Source: an uncultured Gemmatimonadaceae bacterium
GTDB lineage: Bacteria > Latescibacterota > UBA2968 > UBA8231
Reading direction: 5' to 3'
NCBI GenBank assembly: GCA_937919035.1
Contig: CALFPI010000433.1
Coordinates: forward strand, 1-37,090
Length of the DNA: 37,090 nt
Part shown: positions 9,801-17,872 of the stretch, one piece after another
How the letters are laid out: every line of letters begins with the position of its first letter
Position numbering within the stretch: position 1 is the first letter of the stretch
Position numbers and translations under genes: made by a program
Notes under the pieces: generated by a model
The model's database searches: none
What the model was told of the DNA's origin: nothing
What the model saw: the letters and a program-made list of their open reading frames with translations, nothing else

Positions 9801-10925
9801 GACGGAACCATCGACACGTTGCTGCGCCAGTTGCGGGCCCCCTTTGCCGGGGTCGATTCTCTGGTCGTGGACTGGCCCGTCACCGTCAGTGGCGGTTACG
9901 AACTGAGTCTGGACGTGGATGGCAACCGGCTCCGTCGAAGGCTGGACATCATCGAGGCTCCCGTCGCCACCCCCTTTCTGCCAACAGAGGGCGCCGTTCT
10001 CCCTCTTCTGGCCCTGCAGGCCCTGATGCCGGTCCGCGCCAGCGGCGGCCCGACGGATGCGCACGCCGTGTTTGCCCTGTCACGGGATCTGACATTCGCC
10101 GAAACGACCACGACGTACTCTACCCCCATCGCGGCCAAGGCGGGTCGGGCAGTCCATACCTTCCGCCAAATGCCCCCGGGCGACGACCCGGACGCGCCTG
10201 CGGATGCTCCCATGTTCTGGCGTGTGCGGGTGGTCGTCGATGGCATCACCGGGCCCTGGTCTGCCGCCCGCTCGGTACAGCAAGCCCCGGTGGCAGGCGA
10301 TGACACTCTCACCTGGCAGCAAGGGGGAGCGGCTCTGCTCCTTGGACAAAGCAGGGGCCTGCAACCTGCCAGCGGTGGGCTCATTGCCGCCGCCGCCAGG
10401 CAACCCTTCCGGCCATCGGCCGAAACACGGGATGACGGTTTCACCGTCGTGGCTCTGCCGGGTGCCGGCGTGCTGGCCACGGACGGAACGTATCTCTACG
10501 CCAAGCGCTGGTTCAACGACCCGTCCACGATTTATGAGGGTACCGATCGGTTCACGCGCATCGGCACCGGCTTCGGCGGCTCCATTCGCGGTGGCTACTA
10601 TGGCGTCCTGCCTGACTCGACGACCCCGGGTATCTCGGCAACCTATCACACCGATGGCTACATCTATTCCGACGCGGGGCATCTGTTTGAGTTGGAGCGC
10701 GTCGATCCGATCACGGGACATCTCGATACCATCGCCGTGCCGGATGGGCTGCTCGACTGGAAGACCGGACTGGTCATCGACGACAGTCAGCGAACCCCGG
10801 GACAAGTGCTGCACGCCATGATCACCTCCGACGGTCAACAGATCTTCAACGTCTCCATGAGTTCGGCTCGTGGCACCCGCGTGGGCTGGGGGGTCCGCGT
10901 GTTCGATGTGGACGACAGCGGCTGA
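6861..10925 (+). CDS. PorU/gingipain-like C25 cysteine peptidase, catalytic part, ended by an in-frame TGA
   Basis: The frame encodes a signal peptide (LLRSLRTGLLATALLAAPAHA) if translation starts at TTG 6861; no ATG lies in frame, so the start is tentative. After a PorU-like N-terminal region (LKLVVTEDGVFRIDSDWLQATG, about 215-235) comes a C25 peptidase domain: SIGRLAVDSVEEAERVVDKI, NFSGHGAAGTMQYL with the catalytic His at about 797, and LALSCLNGLF with the catalytic Cys at about 834. Beta-rich repeats follow. At codon 1355 a TGA interrupts the frame, and the same frame continues for 485 codons to 12383. Both catalytic residues lie before the TGA, but the C-terminal sorting domain lies after it. 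PorU is the sortase-like peptidase of type IX secretion. Here it could equally be a secreted gingipain relative. Confidence 0.8.
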   Translation: MLRSLRTGLLATALLAAPAHADVQLLQSNSDGLRLLVEVDAGLGPITTMGVTAITAVGLPRGSGPGHVELPFIAQLLAAPPGARLSVTVESLADTTFYDVRLPTADSLATEFSAERLQALAHTQPLGLLRGIPAHALHVYPWHYDAASRSLRVHTRLSIDVRFAGASAARPLSHADAAGAALRSAFVNPPDHAGWQSPQPARRAAAQAYDPARPWLKLVVTEDGVFRIDSDWLQATGLNPAEIDPRTFALFHAGETQPIYVRGEQDGRFDSGDELLFLGRYRRVTTATGERDHESEYGPADTYWLTWGATPGPRFVERDVSPVHEYPPRLWYEATAHFEQDRVFDVLAAAPDTLADRWFWQQPGRWLQAVDPDRPASGTFVGDLTGLYEGDSYGARITVALQGRVGADFGEHHTTISFNNERLVEEYWSGQVSHVVSATVPSTLLRDRNRILLQAQADRIRFDQLWFNWFRIEYRRSFHAHLGYLAAPTPAAPAGQRITIEGFADHDVLLFDRTGQGLLTGAQTTSADSLVAITFEDAPGSPTTYVAADRSSLRTPVGQLDTPSDWRNPSHGADYVMVTPVEYLAAAQRLAQHRRQEGLDVVVVTSEDLFDEFSFGRFDRDALAQFVSYSYHSWQQRPALLLLFGDETWDYRGKYTGRRDQQLIPTLYYLARTRGYSPSDFRLSLVDGDDLLADLSIGRLAVDSVEEAERVVDKIIAYDNDPVPGDWRSRSVFAANWHAVNEFSAPLDSMAARYTEPIGLQSVRLYAADEAPLPNALGRRFLQELNDGALIVNFSGHGAAGTMQYLLSTQFPEWDYLSQIRNGGRLPLVLALSCLNGLFVDPHTEGLSEQLMEWPYGGAIGYVSATAISFTSQNSLLQEGLYAQLFAEGQTQFGPVLDVAKARLLAAHPGWVDVPQTMQLTGDPAQRLALPAAAEYVAVDLVLPDTAVVRGRTVRITAVVGNNARLGPSGPVVSLVGRSQDGTIDTLLRQLRAPFAGVDSLVVDWPVTVSGGYELSLDVDGNRLRRRLDIIEAPVATPFLPTEGAVLPLLALQALMPVRASGGPTDAHAVFALSRDLTFAETTTTYSTPIAAKAGRAVHTFRQMPPGDDPDAPADAPMFWRVRVVVDGITGPWSAARSVQQAPVAGDDTLTWQQGGAALLLGQSRGLQPASGGLIAAAARQPFRPSAETRDDGFTVVALPGAGVLATDGTYLYAKRWFNDPSTIYEGTDRFTRIGTGFGGSIRGGYYGVLPDSTTPGISATYHTDGYIYSDAGHLFELERVDPITGHLDTIAVPDGLLDWKTGLVIDDSQRTPGQVLHAMITSDGQQIFNVSMSSARGTRVGWGVRVFDVDDSG

Positions 10926-12383
10926 CATCTGGCGCGAGAATTCATTGTCCCCCCTACCGAGACCGGTTTCAGTTTCCTGTGGACGGATGGCATCTTTGCC
11001 GACGGGGAGCGACTCTACTTGCTGGAGTACGTCGGTCAACGACGCATCCGCGCCGTCAGTGCCCTGGACGGGTCGTTCGTCGATGAATGGACCTCGGATC
11101 AGGACGTGACCCGGGTGATCACGGGCCAGTATGACTGGACGAATGACCACGTCTGGCTCGGGGACCTGCGGGGGTCCGGTCTGTTCCGCTATCGTCGCGA
11201 CGATGGCCCCGCCACAGGACAACTCCGCAGCCCCGACATCGGCCCCGCCGCCGCCTGGCGCAGTGTTCGGATGGCCGGCAATGGCATCCATCTGCGCATC
11301 GAAGGCCGGCATACGCAGGAGCCGCGCACCGAAGACCACAACGGTGGGAACTGGGTTGAAGTTCTGCAGGACTCCTTGCCCGCAGGTGGTGTGATTGATC
11401 TGACGGGGATCGATGCGACGCAGTATCGATACCTGCGGCTCGTGGCCCGGATCGATTCGGCCGCTGGATTGTTGGCGCAATGGGGCGCCGATTTTGCCCA
11501 TGCCAGTGATCTGGAAGTCGCTGACGTCGTCGTCGACGCCGGCACCATTCTAGTGGCCGTGCGCAACCGTGGCCTGGGCCTGTCTGCCCCTGCCTCAGCC
11601 CATCTGCTGACGAAATCGGGACACGTGCTGGCAACGGGTCAGATTGGTGCCGTGGCAGCTGGCGATACAGCGCTGGTGCACTTCGTCGAACCGCCGGAAG
11701 CTGCCACCCAGGCCCTGCGGGTCTGGCTGGCGACGGGCGACGCTGATGCGGACCCGACCAACGATCGGGCCGATGTCCCGCACACATCCCCCTTCGAGCG
11801 GGTCGTGTTCCGCACCTGGCCCCAGGGCCAGCGTCTGCACAATGGCGACGGCGTGGCAGCGGGTCAGGCAATTCTGGTGCAGGCTGCCGGCAGGGGACGG
11901 ATCGCACTGCACGTCGACGGCGTGCCGACAACGGCCGACTCGAGCTGGCTGGAGGCTGCCGGGGCCCGTGCCGTGTTGCGTCTGGCAGCGGGTCGACGAC
12001 GATTGGAGGCCCAACTCCTGGCCGCAGACGGGGCAACACATGGCGCTGAATTGCGGCTCAAAGTCGCGGCTGTGCTGACCCTGCGCAATGCTCTGGCAGT
12101 ACCCAATCCCGTGGGCCGCGACGGCACGCGATTTACCTGCTACGTATCCGGCGCCTGCCAGGTCACTGTGGAGATTTACAGTGTCGGCGGCCGCCGCATT
12201 CGGCGGTTGGATCCTGTCGACACCGATGGTGGTTTTGTCGTGTTGCCGTGGGATGGCCGCGATGGCGACGGACAACCTCTGGCAACTGGCAGCTACCTCT
12301 ACGTGATCCATGCCCGCAGTGAGGGAAACGCACCAGGCGACCACAATTCTGCCCGTCGTGGTGTGGTGGTTGTAGCGCCGTAA
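10926..12383 (+). pseudogene. C-terminal part of the C25 peptidase gene, beyond the in-frame TGA, with FlgD-like sorting domain
   Basis: These 485 codons are in the same frame as the peptidase and read on directly from the TGA at 10923-10925 (HLAREFIVPPTETGFSFLWTDG). Only a TTG at 11019 offers a nearby start, without a Shine-Dalgarno sequence, so independent translation is doubtful. The segment contains beta-rich modules and ends in a FlgD-like domain (LRNALAVPNPVG ... LPWDGRDGDGQPLATGSYLYVIHAR), the same class of C-terminal domain as in the Kelch and M30-like proteins. An Arg codon (CGA) changed to TGA would fit the local context. Possibilities are a genuine nonsense mutation, a consensus error, or readthrough. 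Coding bias remains good throughout, so the lesion looks recent or artificial. Confidence 0.65.
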
Positions 12384-12390
12384 CAAGAAC

Positions 12391-12418
12391 GGGGACGGCT
12401 GCCGTGGCAACCGTCCCC
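12391..12418. terminator. hairpin between convergent genes, possible bidirectional terminator
   Basis: GGGGACGG at 12391-12398 pairs perfectly with CCGTCCCC at 12411-12418, with TGCC/GGCA as a possible inner extension. It sits eight bases after the peptidase reading frame and 39 bases after the convergent coiled-coil gene. The T-rich tail is weak on both strands; GTTCTTGTTA on the minus strand is the better one. Confidence 0.5.
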
Positions 12419-12457
12419 ATTCCCCCGCCTCGCGGACGGAAAATCGTCAGTGGACGC

Positions 12458-12754
12458 TCAGCTCGCCTGCTGACGAATCTTCTGCAGCCTCTGGTCACGC
12501 TCTGCGTAGATCTTCTCGCGGACCTGGTTCATCTCGTCTGCGAATTGCCGCTGATGTTCGGCGAAGGTCTGCGGGTCGGTGTCGGCCCGCATCTTCTCGA
12601 TCCGTCCCTTGAGAACGATCTCCTGTTCAGCCCACTTGGCTTCGAATTCCTTGCGCACCTGGTCGATTTCCTCGACCTGATGACGCGACAGCTTGGTTTC
12701 TTCGTCGACAAGATCGTCGGTCTTTTCGAGGGCAAGTTGCAGAGCTGATTTCAT
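12458..12754 (-). CDS. small charged helical (coiled-coil) protein of unknown function
   Basis: A 98-residue protein with no signal peptide or membrane segment. Almost the whole chain is rich in Glu, Lys, Arg and Gln with heptad-like spacing (EETKLSRHQVEEIDQVRKEFEAKWAEQE ..., and FADEMNQVREKIYAERDQRLQKIRQ), so a long helical or coiled-coil structure is expected. I do not recognise a family. It is divergent from the YtoQ-family gene, with 103 bases between the two starts, and converges on the C25 peptidase. Local coding character matches its neighbours, and the opposite frames offer nothing better. It could be a small structural or regulatory cytoplasmic protein; function is not assigned. Confidence 0.65.
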   Translation of the reverse strand: MKSALQLALEKTDDLVDEETKLSRHQVEEIDQVRKEFEAKWAEQEIVLKGRIEKMRADTDPQTFAEHQRQFADEMNQVREKIYAERDQRLQKIRQQAS

Positions 12755-12857
12755 TGATCTTCACATTTCTCGCGGTTGCAGATCTTACCAAGGGCGTAGA
12801 AGCTAGTGACACAGAGGCCGAACTTCAAGAGAATTCAAAGTAGAAAGGAGGGCCATC

Positions 12858-13319
12858 ATGAGCCAATGGAATGTTTACCTCTCGGGTGAGATCCACAGCG
12901 ACTGGCGGGACCGCATCATTCGCGGTGCAACCGCAGCCGGTCTGCCGGTGGATTTTACCGCGCCCGTCACCGACCACGCCGCCAGCGACGACTGTGGCGT
13001 GACGCTCCTTGGGGCCGAGGATCAGGGGTTTTGGAAGGATCACAAGGGGGCCGGCGTCAATGGCATTCGCACACGCACGTTGCTGCACAAGGCCGATATT
13101 CTGGTCATTCGCTTCGGCGACAAGTACAGACAGTGGAACGCCGCTTTTGATGCCGGCCTCGCCTGCGCTCTCGGCAAACCCTTCATCACGCTGCACGACG
13201 CCGACCTGACCCACGCCCTGAAGGAGGTGGACGCCGCCGCCAGTGCCGTCGCTGAGACGCCCGAACAGGTGGTTGAAGTACTGCGGTATGTGACGAGGGG
13301 ATTGGGGGCTAGCGACTGA
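12858..13319 (+). CDS. YtoQ-family protein
   Basis: A 153-residue cytoplasmic protein that matches the YtoQ family of uncharacterised proteins from Bacillus and many other bacteria: WNVYLSGEIHSDWRDRI at the N-terminus, the central FWKDHKGAGVNGIRTRTLLHKADILVIRFGDKYRQWNAAFDAG, and GKPFITLHDADLTHALKEVD. The fold resembles nucleoside 2-deoxyribosyltransferase-like proteins (YLSGEI start, AFDAG stretch), but no activity is established to my knowledge. The start is well fixed: AAAGGAGG lies about seven bases before the ATG. Its 3' end overlaps the convergent heparinase-like gene by 11 bases (13309-13319). Length is normal for the family. Confidence 0.9.
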   Translation: MSQWNVYLSGEIHSDWRDRIIRGATAAGLPVDFTAPVTDHAASDDCGVTLLGAEDQGFWKDHKGAGVNGIRTRTLLHKADILVIRFGDKYRQWNAAFDAGLACALGKPFITLHDADLTHALKEVDAAASAVAETPEQVVEVLRYVTRGLGASD

Positions 13320-15786
13320 AGGCATCGGCGAAGATGAAAAAGTCGGAGAAGTCCACGACGCCGTCGCCATTGAGATCGAAACGGGCGTCCTCGGCAGAGA
13401 CCTGTTGACCAAAAACGTCGGCGAATTGAAAGAAATCAGTAAAGTCGATCACGCCGTCGCCGGAGAAATCGCTTGGATCGGCGGTTGTGTCACTCGGGGC
13501 GGCGGCCATCGTCAGTTGCAGGGCGCCGGCGCCGGCCAGTGACAACCGCCACCCCGCCGGCGTCACATGATCTACGGCCAGCGATTGCCCGTCGAACCGT
13601 GCCGATGTCACAGAATCGATGCCGCTCAGGGTAATGATGTAGCCGCTGTCCGGTCCTCGCACAAAGCCGTCGAGGTTGTCTCCTGAGGCAGAGAGCAACA
13701 CGTCCACCGTATCGCTGGCCCAGAGGCGCGCCCCGCCCCCCAGGCGCAGTCGTGTACCATCCTGTATCGTCCACGTGTGCAGCCGATTCGACTCCCACCG
13801 AACCCAGCCAAAAGCCGCATCGGTGTACACCGCGCCGCCACTGGTGCTGTCGATGACGACACTGTCCGCGTTGGCGGCGCGCACCCACGTCACTTCCTCC
13901 ACGCCGTCGGCACGTGTCACCCGGATTGCCTGGCCACCGGTGGCGTCGGCTGCAGACAGCGAGGGCGCCTGCGCCGATGGGACCTGAGGGAACAACACCG
14001 AGAGAAACTCTGCCGTCGTCCCCGTCTGGCTGACCTTCAGGAAGGTGTGCGTCGGTTCTTGGAGAAAATCGAAGGAGTGGATGGTATCATCTTCGGCAAA
14101 CGTCCGGCCCGGCGCCGGCGTCAGATAGGCAAGCAGCTCCGCCTGCGGCCGCGTCCAGCGGGCCAGTGAACCGACGCGGGAATAACTGCCGCCGCTGGTG
14201 CCACCACCGTGGCCATGCAGACGCCACTGGTAGGTGCGCACAGAATCAGAGGCAACTTCGTCGGCGATGACGAAGTAGTCGCGATTGGCAAATAGTGTGC
14301 GACGGCGGATACGGGCCCCCAGATACGCGGCGCGCACCTGGGCATAGTCGCCGCCGGCATGGGTCATCGTGTCCTCAATGAAGGCGTCTTCACCACCATC
14401 CACGGCGGCGCCAGCGATCCGATCGATGGGTGGCCCCTGACCATCGACCATGATCAGGTTGTGTGCATTGCCCCAGTTCACCTTGTCATGATTGGTGAAG
14501 TTGATGTAGCCACCGTCGAGAGCCAGCATTTCGCCATGGGCGTAGAGAATGAAACTGGTTTCGTCGGCATGTTCGTGACCGAATCCCTGCTCGCGCGTGC
14601 GACCATGCTCCCCACGCAGCAGCAGGTACGTGGCCGCCTCGCTCCAGTCGGTGCGGAACACGGCGTCACCGGCGGCGGGCATGAAGATCGTCGGCCCGCG
14701 ATCCGGTTCCTGTGAGCCGATGGTGTCATCGTAGTAAACGATCGCATCCGGCTCGTTGAAGCCGCGCACGTAGGGGCCGTTGTCGTTGTGCAGCCAGTCC
14801 CAGTGATGTACGGGACCATCGGCATCGACCGCCGCCAGATAGTGACCATAGGCATCGTCCAGATGGCCGTCGTCGGTATTGGGCCGGCGCCCACTGGGTA
14901 GCCGGATGTTCACTGACCAGTCGTGGGTCTTATCGAGCAGGGGATCGATGAACAGATCTAGGGCGGAGTGCGCTCGCAGGGCAAAGGCGTACGGCAGATA
15001 GACGTCAGCGGCATAACGCTGGTAGAACGGGCCTTCGGCGTAGCCGCCGTCGATTTCATCGATCATGTGGGTCAGAGATCGCGTCACCAGATCGTACGCC
15101 CAATCGGCCCACTCCTGTGGGTTGCTGCCGCCGGACCCGGCGTGGTCGGCCAGAACGTAGGCAACCAGGCCCAGACTTCCGTAGAGCCGGATGTGCCAAT
15201 TGTCGAGATGGGTCACAGACAGATTGCGCGGATCCGTCGTTTCGTGCAGACGGATCTTCAGAGTCCCGAGAAATCCGAGATCGATCTCCTGCACGACGAT
15301 GCCGTCGAACATGCGGTCCGCCTCGTCGGCGAGCAGACTCCGCACCGTCGCCAGCGAATCCGGGTAGTCGGACAGAAAGGGATGCAGCATGTCGTACGCC
15401 TGGGCGTACTGCATGACCACCTCCCCTTCATTGTGTGCTTCGCCCAGATCGCCGCCGTCCCGGGGGAACTTCATGTCCAGCAGCAGGCCAGCAGCCGTGT
15501 GGGCAAAGGTGCTGTCACCTGTCATCCACCAGGCAAAGGCGGCAGCCTTGGCGTACCGCGCCTTGGTGCGTTCCTCGACGGCGGGACTGGGTGGGTTCAA
15601 AGCCCGGTCGAACACGGTCGCCCACCAGGTGGCATAGGGCGCGCGCGTGATGCGGGCCTGCAACAGCGGTACCTGCTCGGCGGTAAACAGCAGACTGGGA
15701 TGCGCCTCGGTCGGCAGGGTTACCTGCGCGCCGGTGGCAGCGACCCGCAACAGCAGGAGAAGAATCGCGAGATGTATGCCCCTCAC
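13309..15786 (-). CDS. exported heparinase II/III-like polysaccharide lyase with C-terminal EF-hand-like repeats
   Basis: An 825-residue protein with a signal peptide (MRGIHLAILLLLLRVAATGA). Residues about 40-330 form the alpha-helical toroid region of heparinase II/III and alginate-lyase-like enzymes (NLSVTHLDNWHIRLYGSLGLVAYVLADH). Around 400-430 the typical beta-sandwich motif occurs (GHEHADETSFILYAHGEMLALDGGYINF), with a candidate catalytic His. These enzymes cleave uronate-containing glycans by beta-elimination. The last 60 residues hold two EF-hand/dockerin-like calcium loops (DFSGDGVIDFTDFF and DLNGDGVVDFSDFF), each followed by FADxF. The GTG start has AGGAG five bases upstream. It follows the probable barrel-protein gene by 22 bases and likely shares its transcript. 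The exact substrate is not predictable. Confidence 0.87.
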   Translation of the reverse strand: MRGIHLAILLLLLRVAATGAQVTLPTEAHPSLLFTAEQVPLLQARITRAPYATWWATVFDRALNPPSPAVEERTKARYAKAAAFAWWMTGDSTFAHTAAGLLLDMKFPRDGGDLGEAHNEGEVVMQYAQAYDMLHPFLSDYPDSLATVRSLLADEADRMFDGIVVQEIDLGFLGTLKIRLHETTDPRNLSVTHLDNWHIRLYGSLGLVAYVLADHAGSGGSNPQEWADWAYDLVTRSLTHMIDEIDGGYAEGPFYQRYAADVYLPYAFALRAHSALDLFIDPLLDKTHDWSVNIRLPSGRRPNTDDGHLDDAYGHYLAAVDADGPVHHWDWLHNDNGPYVRGFNEPDAIVYYDDTIGSQEPDRGPTIFMPAAGDAVFRTDWSEAATYLLLRGEHGRTREQGFGHEHADETSFILYAHGEMLALDGGYINFTNHDKVNWGNAHNLIMVDGQGPPIDRIAGAAVDGGEDAFIEDTMTHAGGDYAQVRAAYLGARIRRRTLFANRDYFVIADEVASDSVRTYQWRLHGHGGGTSGGSYSRVGSLARWTRPQAELLAYLTPAPGRTFAEDDTIHSFDFLQEPTHTFLKVSQTGTTAEFLSVLFPQVPSAQAPSLSAADATGGQAIRVTRADGVEEVTWVRAANADSVVIDSTSGGAVYTDAAFGWVRWESNRLHTWTIQDGTRLRLGGGARLWASDTVDVLLSASGDNLDGFVRGPDSGYIITLSGIDSVTSARFDGQSLAVDHVTPAGWRLSLAGAGALQLTMAAAPSDTTADPSDFSGDGVIDFTDFFQFADVFGQQVSAEDARFDLNGDGVVDFSDFFIFADAFSR

Positions 15787-15808
15787 ACCGTTGCTCCTGT
15801 CGCAGCCG

Positions 15809-16447
15809 TCAGAACAGCGTCAGAGCGCGGCGAAGATCCATGCCCCAGGAGAACCCGAGGGAGATGTAGCGCTTGCCCATCGACAGTCGCACGGATGCCG
15901 ACCTGCCGGTATGGGACGGAAAGAACATGCCGAAGGTGCCGTAGGCGGTACGTGGATCGCTGATGCGCCAACCCATGCCAACATGCAGGGAACCAGGCTT
16001 GCTGCCAACGATGACCGTCGTGACCGGCAGGAAATTGATATCCGCCGACAGCGATCTCAGCAGATTGGTGTCGCCGGCACAACGATCGTAGGAGGCCAGT
16101 CGATTGGTCGCCGTATCGACGCAGAGCTGTTGACCGAACGTTGTGTCGAAGTATTGAAAATACCGCTGGTCCCGATCCGAGCCCTGCAGCAGACCCAGGT
16201 CCAGCACAGTGATCGTGGCCATGATGCGGTGTGAGGGTGCAATGGCGGTAAACCCCAGCGGGAGGCCAAGGCCGGTGCCTTCTTCGACGTCGATGACACC
16301 CATACCGGCGGTGGCAAAAACACCCCCCGGGGGCGTCTGGTCTTCGATGATGAGCCGCTGGGCGAAGCTGTCGTTGGCCGTGGCAAGCAGCGTGAGAAGG
16401 ATGGCGCCAGCGCGCCACCCCGTTACTCGTCGCAGTTCAGGGCGCAC
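15809..16447 (-). CDS. exported protein, probable outer-membrane beta-barrel, unknown function
   Basis: A 212-residue protein with a signal peptide (about residues 8-29, ending NDSFAQ). The mature part alternates hydrophobic and polar residues (GFTAIAPSHRIMATITVLDLGLL, SADINFLPVTTVIVG, SVRLSMGKRYISLGFSWGMDL) and ends in Phe, as outer-membrane barrels often do. Two cysteines (in QLCVDT and DRCAGD) could form a loop disulfide. A rival frame over the same bases (15783-16418) lacks these features. The start is a GTG at 16447, two bases after the stop of the REC-HDOD gene. The heparinase-like gene follows 22 bases downstream, so it might help with polysaccharide uptake or anchoring, but no family was recognised. 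Confidence 0.65.
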   Translation of the reverse strand: MRPELRRVTGWRAGAILLTLLATANDSFAQRLIIEDQTPPGGVFATAGMGVIDVEEGTGLGLPLGFTAIAPSHRIMATITVLDLGLLQGSDRDQRYFQYFDTTFGQQLCVDTATNRLASYDRCAGDTNLLRSLSADINFLPVTTVIVGSKPGSLHVGMGWRISDPRTAYGTFGMFFPSHTGRSASVRLSMGKRYISLGFSWGMDLRRALTLF

Positions 16448-16449
16448 GT

Positions 16450-17679
16450 CTAGGCCCCGAGAATCGAATCAATCTGGCGCTCAAAATCGGCCTTGTTCTT
16501 GATGATCTCCTCGACACTCTTCTGCAGGCGACTGGCGTATGGATCCATCACCGGGATCAGTGGATCACCCCCGTAGCCGATGCCCATCGTGCGTACGGCG
16601 ATGTCGCAGATATGGACCATGGCTGCCAGGCGGCGATGCTGGGTGGATTTGCCGGGTTGATGGTGCGACGTGATCGCCGTGCGTACTTCGCCCGGCAGGT
16701 CCCAGTGAATGGCCAACTCGCCGCCACAGTCGGCGTGGGTGATACCGAGCAACTCGTACTCTGCGGCGAGGATGGAGATCTTTTCACTCTCCACCAGGGA
16801 CAGGACCTTGGCGAAATGATCTGGAAAGCGGAACATGAACACCGCCTTGCCGATGTCGTGCAGCGTACCGAGCAGAAAGTGCGTCTTCTTTTTGTCGGCC
16901 TTGCCGATCACTTCCATCGCCATGCCGGTGCACAGGGAGTGTTTCCACAGGTCATTCATGGTGAAGGCCGCCAGAGCAGGGTTTTCTTTTGCATCACCAA
17001 AGACGTTGTAGATCACCGCAGACTGGACCACTTTGCGAATGACACTGACCCCGAGAAAGGCCACTGCCTGCGACATCATGTTGCCCTGAAAACCGAAGTA
17101 GGCGGAACGACAGGTGCGCATGACATTGGCCGATAGCGCCGGATCCTGCTCGAGAGTGGAAGACACAGCCCGCATGTCGACCTCCTCATCGGCCTTGCTC
17201 AGCAGGGCCAGCAACTTGCTGTGCGCCGCGGGCATGGCGGGCAGGTTGGACAGGTCCTTGATTTCGTCGCGGATTTCCTGGTGTGTCGGTTTCGCGATCT
17301 CCTCACTGCTTTCCAGGATGTCAGTCAGCTTCTTCAGCAGCGCCGAGAGCGTGAAGGGCTTCAGCAGGAAGTGGTTGATGCCTGCTGTCTGCCCTTCCTT
17401 GATGACAACCCGCGCATCTTCCTTGTCCTGAGGCAGGCCGATGACGACGGGTATCTGGTTGTATTTCTCGTGCATGCGCAGGATGCGCGCCGTCTTGACC
17501 CCGCCCATGGGCACAGCATTGTCGAGCAGGATGATATCTGCCCCCGTCTTGCGCAACTGCAGCACGGCTTCGGGGCCATTGCGGCAGTCGTTGACCTCGT
17601 GCCCCTTCTCTCGCAACTGGGCACAGATCAGCCCACCGATTTTTTCGTTTTTCTCTACAACCAGGATCTTTGCAGACAT
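16450..17679 (-). CDS. response-regulator receiver plus HDOD domain protein
   Basis: A 409-residue cytoplasmic protein. Residues 1-120 are a CheY-like receiver with phospho-acceptor Asp53 in LLDNAVPMGG and a Lys in HFLLKPF. The usual acidic pair near residues 9-10 is Glu-Lys instead of Asp-Asp, so Mg2+ binding and phosphorylation may be weakened. Residues about 135-330 are an HDOD domain (LSNLPAMPAAHSKLLALLSKADEE, AVAFLGVSVIRKVV, LGTLHDIGKAVFMFRF), related to HD phosphohydrolases but usually acting as a signalling or scaffold module in motility, chemotaxis and second-messenger circuits. The sigma-factor gene lies 240 bases upstream with a probable terminator between, so this gene likely has its own promoter. 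The partner kinase is unknown. Confidence 0.9.
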   Translation of the reverse strand: MSAKILVVEKNEKIGGLICAQLREKGHEVNDCRNGPEAVLQLRKTGADIILLDNAVPMGGVKTARILRMHEKYNQIPVVIGLPQDKEDARVVIKEGQTAGINHFLLKPFTLSALLKKLTDILESSEEIAKPTHQEIRDEIKDLSNLPAMPAAHSKLLALLSKADEEVDMRAVSSTLEQDPALSANVMRTCRSAYFGFQGNMMSQAVAFLGVSVIRKVVQSAVIYNVFGDAKENPALAAFTMNDLWKHSLCTGMAMEVIGKADKKKTHFLLGTLHDIGKAVFMFRFPDHFAKVLSLVESEKISILAAEYELLGITHADCGGELAIHWDLPGEVRTAITSHHQPGKSTQHRRLAAMVHICDIAVRTMGIGYGGDPLIPVMDPYASRLQKSVEEIIKNKADFERQIDSILGA

Positions 17680-17797
17680 GATAGTGGAGAGAGTGACTGG
17701 TAGTGGACTGTGCGGGGACAGGTAATCTGGCAGAAAAGGGCCAGAGCCTTATAAAGGTAAGGTCGCACCCTCCCCCATCAAGGGCGGCAGAACGTTA

Positions 17798-17829
17798 AAC
17801 CGGCGCGTCTTGCAGTTGACGCACCGGTT
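17798..17829 (-). terminator. probable rho-independent terminator downstream of the sigma-factor gene
   Basis: Read on the minus strand, AACCGGTGCGTC and GACGCGCCGGTT can form a 12-bp stem around an 8-nt loop. The single non-Watson-Crick position is a G-U wobble in the minus-strand RNA but a C-A mismatch in the plus-strand RNA, which argues for minus-strand function. A short T-rich run (TTTAACGTT) overlaps the foot and follows the stem. It separates the sigma gene from the REC-HDOD gene. Confidence 0.6.
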
Positions 17830-17842
17830 CCGGGCGCGGAGC

Positions 17843-17860
17843 CGAGCTTGATCAAGCTCG
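17843..17860. repeat. 18-bp perfect palindrome
   Basis: CGAGCTTGATCAAGCTCG equals its own reverse complement and is centred on TGATCA. It lies between the sigma-gene tandem repeat and the terminator hairpin. It could be a protein-binding site or the core of an extruded hairpin. There is no T-run, so it is not itself a convincing terminator. Confidence 0.6.
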
Positions 17861-17872
17861 ACTTAGGGCAGT

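Noticed and set aside
10923-10970. Selenocysteine at the in-frame TGA
   Set aside because: No convincing hairpin directly downstream, and neither Cys nor Sec is expected in this region of the family.
14968-15963. 331-codon plus-strand ORF opposite the heparinase-like gene
   Set aside because: Arg/Gln/His-rich translation with no domain; the minus strand carries a clear enzyme with signal peptide. GC-rich shadow.
15783-16418. 211-codon minus-strand frame overlapping the probable barrel-protein gene
   Set aside because: His/Arg-rich without signal peptide; the other frame has a signal peptide, barrel-like pattern and terminal Phe.
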